Shown here one piece after another: positions 6,525-13,984 of a stretch of 39,522 bases of DNA. Positions within the stretch are counted from its first letter, which is position 1. The number at the start of each line of letters is the position of its first letter. The stretch is taken from contig JANYKT010000215.1 of the NCBI GenBank assembly GCA_025358085.1, positions 1 through 39,522 of the forward strand, given 5' to 3'. Made by a program: the position numbers and the translations under genes. The notes beneath the pieces were generated by a model. That model was not told the origin of the DNA. It did not search any database and saw nothing but the letters and a program-made list of their open reading frames with translations. The DNA is from Deltaproteobacteria bacterium (GTDB lineage: Bacteria > Myxococcota > Myxococcia > Myxococcales > 40CM-4-68-19).

Positions 6525-8295
6525 GATTGGCCTCCAGCAGGGTGGTCGCGCCGTGCTGCACCAGATCGAGCGCGGCGGTGCGGATGAGCTTCGAGCCGTT
6601 CGCGAGCGCGAGCTCCTTGAGCCTTCGCGCCGGCGCGCGGGCCACGATGGCCTCGCGCAGCTCATCGTTCAGCACCAGGAGCTCACCGATGGCGCGGCGG
6701 CCTTTGTAGCCGGTACCGCGGCAATGGGCGCAGCCGCGGCCGCTGCGGAAGTTCCAGCCCGCGACCGCCGGCGGCTCGAGGCCCGACTCGCCGATGAGTT
6801 CGGCCGCGGGCTGCATCGGCTCGGAGCACTGCTCGCAGATCACGCGCACCAGGCGCTGGGCGAGGATGCCGTTCAGCGCCGAGACAAACGCGTAGGCGTC
6901 GACCTGCATGTGCGCGAAGCGCCCGAGCACGTCGAAGACGTTGTTGGCGTGCACGGTGGTGAAGACGAGATGGCCGGTGAGCGCGGACTGGATGGCGATC
7001 TGCGCGGTCTCCGGATCGCGGATCTCGCCGACCATGATCTTGTCGGGGTCGTGGCGCAGGATCGACCGCAGGCCGCGCGCGAAGGTCAGGCCTTTCTTCT
7101 CGTTGACCGGGATCTGCAGCACGCCGGGGAGCTGGTATTCGACCGGGTCCTCGATGGTGACGATCTTGTCCTGGCCGGTGTTGGTCTCGCTGATGGCGGC
7201 GTAGAGCGTGGTCGTCTTGCCGCTGCCGGTGGGGCCGGTCACCAGCAGCATGCCGTAGGGCAGCGCCGACAGCCGCCGCAGCCGCCCGACCACGTCGCCG
7301 GTGAAGCCCAGCGCGTCGAGCCGCAGACCTTGCAGCTCGTCGGTGAGCGCCTGCTTGTCGAGGATGCGCAGCACCGCGTCCTCGCCGTGCACGCTGGGCA
7401 TCACCGAGACGCGGAAGTCGATGGGCCGGCCCTTGAGCGCAAGCCGGAAGCGCCCGTCCTGCGGCACGCGCCGCTCGGCGATGTCGAGCTCGCTCATCAC
7501 CTTCACGCGCGAGATCACCTGCTCGCAGAGCTCGGCGGTGCCGAGCGTGGCGACGTGCACCAGCACGCCGTCGACGCGATAGCGGACCGCGAGGCCGCCG
7601 GGCCGCGTCTCGAGGTGGATGTCGCTGGCGCCCGCCTTGAGCGCGTCGTAGACGGTCGAGTGCACGAGCTTGACCACTCGGCTCGAGTCGGCGCTGATGG
7701 AGGCGAGCGACAGGTCCTCGAGGCCGCTGTCGGCGAGCACGTCGCCTTCGTTGGCCATGGCCGCGACGTCCATCGCCCGCAGGTCCTGCTCGAACTTCGC
7801 GACGTAGGCCGTGATCTCGCCGGGCGCGGCCAGGTGCCAGGAGAGGCTGTGCGGCACCTTGAGCTCGAGCCAGCCGCGCAGCGCCAGATCGAACGGGTTG
7901 CCCAGGACCGCGAGGTGCTCAGCGCCGCGCTTGACCATCACGCAGCCGCGCTGCGCTGCTTCGGCGGGCCCGAGCAGGTCGAAGGCGGGTGCGAGCGCCA
8001 TCAGCACCGGGCCGTCGAGGACGGGATAGCGGAGCGCGGCGCCGAGCGCGCGGGCCAGCTCGTCGCCTTGGAGGCCGGTGGTTTCTGCGAGCACCGCCAC
8101 GGGCGAGCGCCCGCTTGCGGCGGCGCTCGCGACCGCGGCGCGCAGCGCCCCCTCGGCCAGCGCGGGCTCGGGGACAGGTTGCGCCGGCGTCACCGCCTCG
8201 GCGCGCGGCTCGGGCACCACCGGCTCGAGTGCCTCGAGGACGCGGCTCAGCCGGGTGACCGTCTCGGCCGGCCTGGGGCCACGCGACGCGCTCAC
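6505..8295 (-). CDS. gspE: GspE-type secretion ATPase
   Basis: 596-residue hexameric ATPase that powers pseudopilus assembly from the cytoplasmic face. It has an N1 domain (about residues 80-180, ALGAALRYPVLDG...), an N2/PAS-like domain with ASDIHLETRPGGLAVRYRVDG, a Walker A motif GPTGSGKTTT near residue 355, an Asp box and Walker B region (IMVGEIRDPETAQIAI) and a His box (TGHLVFTTVHANN). The C-terminus has the tetracysteine zinc motif CEQC (about 485-488) and CAHC (about 521-524), found in GspE and PilB but not PilT. The start is GTG with a GGGAG site, overlapping the gspF stop as GTGA. Confidence 0.95.
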   Translation of the reverse strand: MSASRGPRPAETVTRLSRVLEALEPVVPEPRAEAVTPAQPVPEPALAEGALRAAVASAAASGRSPVAVLAETTGLQGDELARALGAALRYPVLDGPVLMALAPAFDLLGPAEAAQRGCVMVKRGAEHLAVLGNPFDLALRGWLELKVPHSLSWHLAAPGEITAYVAKFEQDLRAMDVAAMANEGDVLADSGLEDLSLASISADSSRVVKLVHSTVYDALKAGASDIHLETRPGGLAVRYRVDGVLVHVATLGTAELCEQVISRVKVMSELDIAERRVPQDGRFRLALKGRPIDFRVSVMPSVHGEDAVLRILDKQALTDELQGLRLDALGFTGDVVGRLRRLSALPYGMLLVTGPTGSGKTTTLYAAISETNTGQDKIVTIEDPVEYQLPGVLQIPVNEKKGLTFARGLRSILRHDPDKIMVGEIRDPETAQIAIQSALTGHLVFTTVHANNVFDVLGRFAHMQVDAYAFVSALNGILAQRLVRVICEQCSEPMQPAAELIGESGLEPPAVAGWNFRSGRGCAHCRGTGYKGRRAIGELLVLNDELREAIVARAPARRLKELALANGSKLIRTAALDLVQHGATTLLEANRVTALA

Positions 8296-9470
8296 TTGAT
8301 GCTCCCGGCCAGCTCGAAGATGGGGAAATACATCAGCACGACGATGCAGCCGATGACGAGGCCGATCACCGTCATCATGGCGGGCTCGATCAGGCGCACC
8401 GCGATGTCGACGAAGCGCGACAGCTCTTCGTCATAGAAGGCCGCGATTCGCTCCATCATCTCGCCCATGTTTCCGCTGCGCTCGCCGACGCGGAGCATGC
8501 GCTCGGCGACCGGCGTGGTCAGGCCCTGCGGCGCGAGCGCATCGGTCAAAGACCGCCCCTCGCGCACCGCCTGCGTGGCCGAGGCAAGTCGCGGCCGCGC
8601 CGCCGCCGCCAGGAGGCCGCCCGTCATCTCCAGCGCGGTGACCATGGGCAGCCCTCCGCGCAGCAGCATGCCCACGGTGCGGTACAGCCGCGCGAGCTGG
8701 TACAGCTCGATCTGGCGGCCGATCATGGGGATGCGCGCAAACAGGCGGCCCGTCCAAGCGCGGAAGCCGGGCCGCAACACGCCGTACCCGGCGAGCGCAA
8801 CGCTGGCGAGGAAGCCGGTCAGCACCGCGAGGCCGTGCGCCTCCAGCAGCCGCCCCCACTGCATGAGCAGCTTCGACGCGAGCGGCAGATCGCCGCCCAC
8901 CTCTTCGTAGATCCCCGAGAAGCGCGGGACCACGTAGGCGACCAGGAACAGCACCACCAGCGAGCCCGCGACGAGCAGCACCGCGGGATAGATGGAAGCG
9001 CTGATCAACCGCTTCTTCAGGCGATCGATCTCCTGCTGGTAGGCGACGAAGCGCCGGAGCGCTTCGGAGATGGCGCCACTTCGCTCGCTGGCGCGCACGG
9101 TCGCCACGTAGAGCGTGGAGAAGGTGCCGGGGAACCCGGCGAGCGCGGCCGAGAGGCTCTGCCCTTCATAGAGACGCCCGCGCACTCCCTCGAGCAGGTG
9201 GCGCACCGAATCGTCGCGCTCCTTCTCGGTCAGCGCGTCGATGGCCTCAACCAGCGAGAGCCCGGCCTCGAGCAGCGCGACCAGCTCGCTGCTGAAGGAG
9301 ACCAGCGAAAGGCGCGCCCGCCGCGAGCGGGTCAGCCGCGCCGCATGAATGGCCAGCACGCGCAGCCCGCGCGCGAGCGCCTGGCGGTGCGCGTCGGCTT
9401 CATCGATCGCGTCCATCTCGTGGATGGCCGTGCCGGGACCTGCATCGAGTGTGGTGATGAGGAAGCGCAT
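8292..9470 (-). CDS. gspF: GspF-type inner-membrane platform protein
   Basis: 392-residue polytopic protein with the two T2SF repeats of the GspF/PilC family. The first spans about residues 55-180 (ELVALLEAGLSLVEAIDAL, GQSLSAALAGFPGTF, RASERSGAISEAL). The second spans about 255-385 (TVGMLLRGGLPMVTALEMTG, RVGERSGNMGEMMERI). Three membrane helices are visible near residues 160-185, 210-230 and 365-385. It couples the ATPase to pseudopilin assembly. It starts three bases after the gspG stop codon and overlaps gspE. Confidence 0.95.
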   Translation of the reverse strand: MRFLITTLDAGPGTAIHEMDAIDEADAHRQALARGLRVLAIHAARLTRSRRARLSLVSFSSELVALLEAGLSLVEAIDALTEKERDDSVRHLLEGVRGRLYEGQSLSAALAGFPGTFSTLYVATVRASERSGAISEALRRFVAYQQEIDRLKKRLISASIYPAVLLVAGSLVVLFLVAYVVPRFSGIYEEVGGDLPLASKLLMQWGRLLEAHGLAVLTGFLASVALAGYGVLRPGFRAWTGRLFARIPMIGRQIELYQLARLYRTVGMLLRGGLPMVTALEMTGGLLAAAARPRLASATQAVREGRSLTDALAPQGLTTPVAERMLRVGERSGNMGEMMERIAAFYDEELSRFVDIAVRLIEPAMMTVIGLVIGCIVVLMYFPIFELAGSIK

Positions 9471-9473
9471 GAG

Positions 9474-9929
9474 TTACCAGTTGGTCAGGTCGGCGTCCTC
9501 GCCGGTGCCGCCAGGGCGGCCGTCCTTGCCGTAGGAAAGCAAGTCGAAGTCTCCCCCGTGCGAGCCCGGCTGCAGGTAGGCGTAAGGCCGGCCCCAGGGA
9601 TCGGGCGGCACGTTCTTCTTGAGGTATGGCCCGCCCCACTTCAGCTCGCCCGTGGGCTGCACGACGAGCGCCTGCAGCCCTTCATCGCTGGTCGGATAGC
9701 GGCCGACGTCGAGGCGGAACTGATCGAGGGCCTTGTCGAGCGAGTCGATCTGCGCCCGCGCGACCTTGACCTGCGACTTGCCGACCTGCGCGAAATAGCG
9801 CGGCGCGACCAGGCCGGCGAGCATGCCGATCACAACCATGACCACGAGCAGCTCGAGCAGCGTGAAGCCGCGGTGCCAGGGCATACGCGCGCGGGCATCC
9901 CCGATTGAAGCGCCTTCGCGCCGGATCAT
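9474..9929 (-). CDS. gspG: Major pseudopilin GspG
   Basis: 151-residue major pseudopilin and first gene of the secretion operon. It has the prepilin site HRG|FTLLELLVVMVVIGMLAGLV with Glu5 present. The conserved GspG globular signatures follow: DQFRLDVGRYPTSDEGLQAL, WGGPYLKKNVPPDPWGRPY and DFDLLSYGKDG with the calcium-binding acidic loop EDADLTNW at the end. I chose the ATG at 9929 because a strong GGGGGAG site lies seven bases upstream; this gives a leader of about 22 residues, longer than usual. An internal ATG at 9884 (MPWHRG) gives the classical short leader but has no clear ribosome site. Confidence 0.95.
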   Translation of the reverse strand: MIRREGASIGDARARMPWHRGFTLLELLVVMVVIGMLAGLVAPRYFAQVGKSQVKVARAQIDSLDKALDQFRLDVGRYPTSDEGLQALVVQPTGELKWGGPYLKKNVPPDPWGRPYAYLQPGSHGGDFDLLSYGKDGRPGGTGEDADLTNW

Positions 9930-9956
9930 TGAAATGCTCCCCCCTGCTTCAACAGC

Positions 9957-9985
9957 ATCATACGACAACCTCGCCACCCGGTCCT
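9957..9985 (-). promoter_or_regulatory. Candidate promoter of the secretion operon
   Basis: On the minus strand a TATGAT hexamer (9957-9962, five of six matches to the sigma70 -10 box) lies 27 bases upstream of the gspG start. Its ribosome site falls between the two. The -35 region (about 9980-9985) is a poor match, so this would be a weak or activator-dependent promoter. Confidence 0.35.
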
Positions 9986-10008
9986 AATCGCAATCTGGCC
10001 GCGCGAGT

Positions 10009-10020
10009 CGTGAGCTCACG
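10009..10020. repeat. 12-bp perfect palindrome at the lytic transglycosylase stop codon
   Basis: CGTGAGCTCACG, a perfect palindrome overlapping the TGA at 10016-10018 and flanked on both sides by alternating CG tracts that extend the dyad imperfectly. It could be a transcript hairpin between this gene and the gspG promoter, or an operator. No U-tract follows it. Confidence 0.45.
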
Positions 10021-10666
10021 CGCGCGGGACTTGCGTCAGCCGCAGCTCGCGATACCGCCGCAGCACCGCTGGAACGTACGCGCGCGTTTCCGGATAGGGC
10101 GGAACCCGCCGGCCATGCCGCTCGACGGCGGCTTCGCCGGCGTTGTAGGCGGCCAGCGCGAGCTCGAGGTTGTTTTCGTATCGCCGCAACAGGCCGGAGA
10201 GATGGCGCGCGCCGCCGGAGATGTTCTGCTCGGGATCGAACGCGTCCGAGATCCCGTAGCGCCGCACCGTCCCTGGCAATAGCTGCATCAGCCCTCGCGC
10301 CCCGGCCCGCGACACCGCGCGCGGATCGAAGGCAGATTCGATCGCGATCACTGCGCTCAGCAGCGCGGGGTCGAGCGCGTTGCGCCGGGCAGCGCGATCG
10401 ATGAGGCCCGCATAGTCCGCCGCGCGCCCGCCCCGATGGACCTGCGGCGCGGGGAGCACGGACGCTGGTTCCGCGACACGCTCGGGTCGCGGCTCAGCGA
10501 CAAACAGCACATAGCGCTTGTCGCTGGGGACATTCGAATAGTGCACGATTCCTTGCGCGTCGACGAAGGCAAAGATGTCGGCCTTGCTCGACGGCGCGAG
10601 CAACAGCAGCAGGCACGACAGGGCCCCAGGCAACCGTTTCAGGGTCGAGCACCGCGACCGCATCAT
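10016..10666 (-). CDS. Exported lytic transglycosylase (SLT family) with DUF4124-like N-terminus
   Basis: 216-residue periplasmic peptidoglycan lytic transglycosylase. A signal peptide (about 1-29, ending SSKA) is followed by a DUF4124-like segment (DIFAFVDAQGIVHYSNVPSD). The SLT goose-lysozyme-like domain carries the catalytic Glu110 in AVIAIESAFDP, the GLMQLLPGT motif (125-133) and AAYNAGEAAVERHGRRVPPY near the end. It cleaves the MurNAc-GlcNAc bond to give 1,6-anhydro ends. It overlaps the SCO1-like gene as ATGA, so the two are translated together. Such enzymes often open the cell wall for envelope-spanning machines, which would suit a secretion operon starting 86 bases downstream. Confidence 0.9.
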   Translation of the reverse strand: MMRSRCSTLKRLPGALSCLLLLLAPSSKADIFAFVDAQGIVHYSNVPSDKRYVLFVAEPRPERVAEPASVLPAPQVHRGGRAADYAGLIDRAARRNALDPALLSAVIAIESAFDPRAVSRAGARGLMQLLPGTVRRYGISDAFDPEQNISGGARHLSGLLRRYENNLELALAAYNAGEAAVERHGRRVPPYPETRAYVPAVLRRYRELRLTQVPRA

Positions 10667-11328
10667 CGACCGGCGAGCAGCTGCTGTTTGTAGTCGCGCA
10701 CCAGGTCCTCGGGCTTCACGAATCCCTCGATGCGCATCCAGGGTTTGCCAGGCGCCGCGCGCAGCAAAGTCACCGCGTTGTGGCTCATCTTCGCGCCGCG
10801 ATACACGTCGAAGGCGCGCTGGGCTGCGACGCTCGCGGCCAGCGTGCCCGTGTAGTGCTGCCACTCCCGACCAGCGTGGAACTTGCGGGCGTATTCGCGC
10901 AGGCGCGCCGGCGTGTCCTGTTCGGGGTCGATCGAGATCGACATCAAATGCACCTTGCTGGCATCGGGACCCAGCCGGCGCTCAAACTGCGAGAATACCG
11001 AGCTCATCAGCGGGCAGATGGAACCGCAGGTCGTGAAGATGAAGTTCAGGACGATGGGCCGGCCGTCGTTCATCTCATCCTCGAGGGACACGGTCTTGCC
11101 GTCGTCGCGTACGAGGCGAATGGAGGGAACGGTGTAGTCCCGAAGCGATGTGGTCGGACCGCCGGCCGCAGCGGAGGGAGAGCCATCGGCCGCAGCCGCG
11201 GACCGGCAAGGCGCGACGAGCGCCAGCAGCGCAGCGCCGGCTAGGGAAGCCAGTCGGAGGGCGACGCCGCCTCGACACGCGTCATCGAGAATGGTGGTGC
11301 GGACTCGAAGAGTGGAGTTTGGGATCAT
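10663..11328 (-). CDS. SCO1/SenC copper chaperone
   Basis: 221-residue exported protein of the SCO/SenC/PrrC family. An N-terminal signal anchor (hydrophobic about residues 22-40) precedes a thioredoxin fold. The copper ligands are visible: Cys101 and Cys105 in TTCGSICPLM, and His183 in AKMSHNAVTLL. The family motif ISIDPEQDTP is also present. SCO proteins deliver copper to, or reduce cysteines of, CuA and other copper sites in the periplasm. Here there is no cytochrome oxidase gene nearby; the only copper proteins are the multicopper oxidases at 27811-31569, which makes them the likely clients. The ATG at 11328 has an AAGGA site; a longer in-frame start exists at 11361. Confidence 0.93.
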   Translation of the reverse strand: MIPNSTLRVRTTILDDACRGGVALRLASLAGAALLALVAPCRSAAAADGSPSAAAGGPTTSLRDYTVPSIRLVRDDGKTVSLEDEMNDGRPIVLNFIFTTCGSICPLMSSVFSQFERRLGPDASKVHLMSISIDPEQDTPARLREYARKFHAGREWQHYTGTLAASVAAQRAFDVYRGAKMSHNAVTLLRAAPGKPWMRIEGFVKPEDLVRDYKQQLLAGR

Positions 11329-11413
11329 ATCCGGTTTTCCTTTGCGACCCTGCCGTTGCAAACGAACGATAGCCTCAGGGGCTGTCCATCCCCAATCACA
11401 TAGGCGGATGGCG

Positions 11414-13078
11414 TCACGGCACCACCCACTCGCCCTCAGCGACCAGCGCCGTGCCGCCCGTATCGCGGAACCGCACGAGATAACCGCCCTTGGATGCGAA
11501 GCGCTGCCGGGCGGCGAGGGTCAGGTGCGGGTAGTAGCCGGTGATGAGCCGGTGTTCGAGCAGGTCCTGCAACTGCTCCACCAGGTACGGCCGCGCAAAA
11601 TTGTCCGCCATATGGTTCAGGACGTCCGCGAGCAGGCTGCACGCCAGGTACGTGTCCGTCTGCACCTGCTCGTCCAGCAACGGGATGTGGCGGAACGTAA
11701 ACCAGCCCAGAGGATAATTCAGGCGGACTCGCCGCTTGTCCGGAAGATCGAAGGGGTAAGTCATGCGGGCGCGCTCGCGCCAAGCCTCGGGCAAAGGCGA
11801 CTTCTCGAGCCCGCCCATCAGTCCGGAGAGGTAGACCGTCCCCGCGCCCGCGGGCACTTCGCGCAACGAGGCGACGTCGCCCGGGCGTAGCCACAGCACC
11901 AAGGCCTGGCCGCGGGCATTCTTGTGTAGCGCGGCTGCGCGCACCGCGGCCGTGACCCGGTCCGCCCGGGCATCCCTGGGGAGGACCGTGCTGTGCACCG
12001 CGACGCCGTACCCCTTGAGCTCCGCAGCCAGCGCCTGTGCCGCCGCCCCGCCGCTGTCGTCGGCTCGATAGACCTGCTCCACCGCGTCAACAGCGGAATG
12101 GTTGTCCGGCCCGAGGATGGTGCGCGCGATCAATTGCGCCTCCAACAGGACACCTTTGGAGAAGTACATCGGATAGAAATCCTGCTCCGCAACAACCGGT
12201 ACCTCGACGTTCGGCCACAGGCACGGAATGGCGTTTCGTTCGCAGAACTCGTGCACGGGCGCCCAATTGCTGCCACCGATGCCCGACAGCACCGCGTACA
12301 CGGGCTCTGCGGCTAGACGCTTGTCCAACTGCGCGCCCCAGGTGGCCGCAGGGCCCGTCAGCGTCCAGACATTCAGCCGCCAGTGCCGGTTCGCCATGTA
12401 CATGCTCTTGGCGTATTGGGTCCTTCCCGAGGTCCGCATCTGCGGAGTGGGCTTGAAGGGAAAGGAGTTCTTTTCGGCGAAGAAGTGCTCGAGCACGTCG
12501 AGCATTCCGTGGCTCTTCACGGGATCGGCATCGGGCGTGACGATGGTGGCGAAGTCCAGCAGCGTACCGGTGACGCCGGGAACCCGCCGCTGGCTGAGTT
12601 CTTTCAGGTAAGCGATCAACGCCGCCATGTCCTCGTCGCCGAGCGCGTACCGTGGCATCAGGAAACCGAGAGGCCGGCCCTCCGAGTCGACGCCTTCGCG
12701 AATGACCCGCGCAAGCGTCGCATCCGTATAGGGATCTCGATTGCCATGCACGCCCTCGACGTACGGGAGCACGGGCTCGCCGGCGTTCTGGGCACGTGAA
12801 TGGAAGAGGTATTCGGCCGCCACCGGGGGAATCGAGAGTCGTCCCTCCCTCGACCCGAGGCCGCTGTGCTGGTGGCAGTTCACGCAGGCCGCGTCGGCAC
12901 CGATGATGCCGACCCCGCCGGACTCGCGAGTCGCCGCCAGCGGCGCCCCGGATCCCAGGGTGCCGCGCAGGTAAATGGACTGCCCGGCCCCGCCGGCCGG
13001 CGTCGCGGAAGCCCAGGCGGACGGTGCCAACGCCGCAAGCAGGAAGGCGCCCGCTAGTGCCAGCCGCCAAGGAGTCAT
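11414..13078 (-). CDS. Cytochrome c fused to a type I periplasmic ligand-binding domain
   Basis: 554-residue exported two-domain protein. A signal peptide (about 1-23, ending AWA) is followed by a mono-heme class I cytochrome c domain (about 30-165). Heme attaches through CVNCH (Cys65, Cys68, His69) and the likely axial Met is Met141 in GFLMPRYAL. From about residue 170 to the end the protein resembles a branched-chain-amino-acid-type periplasmic binding protein (YAVLSGIGGSNWAPVHEFCE..., LAAELKGYGVAVHSTVLPRD, VYLSGLMGGL). No permease or ATPase gene is nearby, so a sensory, docking or electron-transfer role is more likely than transport. It starts in an ATGA overlap with the upstream LolA-like lipoprotein gene. 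The neighbouring SCO chaperone and oxidases suggest it could be the electron acceptor of the copper enzyme. Confidence 0.85.
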   Translation of the reverse strand: MTPWRLALAGAFLLAALAPSAWASATPAGGAGQSIYLRGTLGSGAPLAATRESGGVGIIGADAACVNCHQHSGLGSREGRLSIPPVAAEYLFHSRAQNAGEPVLPYVEGVHGNRDPYTDATLARVIREGVDSEGRPLGFLMPRYALGDEDMAALIAYLKELSQRRVPGVTGTLLDFATIVTPDADPVKSHGMLDVLEHFFAEKNSFPFKPTPQMRTSGRTQYAKSMYMANRHWRLNVWTLTGPAATWGAQLDKRLAAEPVYAVLSGIGGSNWAPVHEFCERNAIPCLWPNVEVPVVAEQDFYPMYFSKGVLLEAQLIARTILGPDNHSAVDAVEQVYRADDSGGAAAQALAAELKGYGVAVHSTVLPRDARADRVTAAVRAAALHKNARGQALVLWLRPGDVASLREVPAGAGTVYLSGLMGGLEKSPLPEAWRERARMTYPFDLPDKRRVRLNYPLGWFTFRHIPLLDEQVQTDTYLACSLLADVLNHMADNFARPYLVEQLQDLLEHRLITGYYPHLTLAARQRFASKGGYLVRFRDTGGTALVAEGEWVVP

Positions 13079-13944
13079 TGGGGCATCGATGCGGCCATCT
13101 CACCCGCGGAGGCGGGCGCGACGGAAGCTCCGGTCGCCGCGCGCGACTGGGGCGCTCCGCTCGGCCAGCCCCGATTTCGCGGAGGCGCAGCAGTGGGGTT
13201 CCCAAACGTCGAATCGTCCAGCGGCGCATTCAGCACCACCGCTTCTATCTGCATCCTGTCCGGCGTCGCGGCGGACCCGCCCCCGGTCGAGATCAGAAAG
13301 GGAACCTGCAACCCCTCGACACTGCGGTAGTCGCCATAGATCGCCGACACCCGACGCTGCTCGCCGCCGGGGCCTTCGACCATCCGGTCGTACCGGACCT
13401 CGAGGAACGTCTTGGCGTCAACCCAGACGTCCTCGTCGCTGCCTTGCTCCGGGTGCAAAAGGAGGTGGTAGACCTTGCGGCCTTCGATCTCGTCGAGAGC
13501 CTTCAAGGACACCGGAACGCCCTTGACGAGGTGAGCGATCAGCGGACCGTCGATTCCGTGCCCCGCTCGCGCGGAGTTCAATTCCTGCGGCGTATATGGC
13601 TGCGCTTCCGGCCGCCCGCGGGTCGGACCCAGCTTCCAGCCGTGCGCGCCGTCGAAAGCACGCAAGGACTTGTCTCCCAGCGCATTGATCTGGAGCTGCA
13701 GCCGTGTCTGATTGGGCCGCTTCTGATCCAGCGTGAAGCGCATCCGTGGCAACGCCGTATGAGCGCTCTCGATACGCCCGGTCCACACCATGGTCTGGAC
13801 CTTTCGCCACGCCTCGAGACCACCCCGTGCGGCCACGCTCCGGGCAACGATCTCGGACGCGGAGAGCTTTTGCGGGGAGCACCCTGCGGTCAGCAACGCG
13901 ACCATGAGCCCCGCGGCAATCGATGCTGCTATCACGCGATTCAT
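13075..13944 (-). CDS. LolA/LolB-fold lipoprotein
   Basis: 289-residue lipoprotein with lipobox LTAG|C at Cys22. The domain at about 30-250 has the half-barrel pattern of outer-membrane lipoprotein-sorting-like proteins: SEIVARSVAARGGLEAWRKV, AFDGAHGWKLGP, DVWVDAKTFLEVRYDR and YGDYRSVEGLQVPFLI. The last 45 residues are low-complexity, rich in Ala, Pro and Ser. It is clearly paralogous to the protein at 13985-14902, which lacks the lipobox. The ATG at 13944 has a GGAGG site seven bases upstream, better spaced than the adjacent GTG at 13947. The function is not known; the fold usually binds lipids or other hydrophobic chains. Confidence 0.75.
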   Translation of the reverse strand: MNRVIAASIAAGLMVALLTAGCSPQKLSASEIVARSVAARGGLEAWRKVQTMVWTGRIESAHTALPRMRFTLDQKRPNQTRLQLQINALGDKSLRAFDGAHGWKLGPTRGRPEAQPYTPQELNSARAGHGIDGPLIAHLVKGVPVSLKALDEIEGRKVYHLLLHPEQGSDEDVWVDAKTFLEVRYDRMVEGPGGEQRRVSAIYGDYRSVEGLQVPFLISTGGGSAATPDRMQIEAVVLNAPLDDSTFGNPTAAPPRNRGWPSGAPQSRAATGASVAPASAGEMAASMPQ

Positions 13945-13984
13945 CACCTGACCTCCAGCGGTGTCTTTGCCTGCGACGTGCGCC

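Noticed and set aside
5721-6665. Extension of the PilM/GspL-like protein to an upstream ATG at 6665
   Set aside because: The extra 47 residues are Arg/Ser-rich and lie antiphase inside the conserved end of gspE. The GTG at 6524 has a GGAGG site with correct spacing.
6493-8436. A 647-codon plus-strand ORF opposite gspE
   Set aside because: It is the antisense shadow of gspE in high-GC DNA. The composition (His, Arg, Glu and Gln rich) has no domain, while the minus strand encodes a full ATPase with all motifs.
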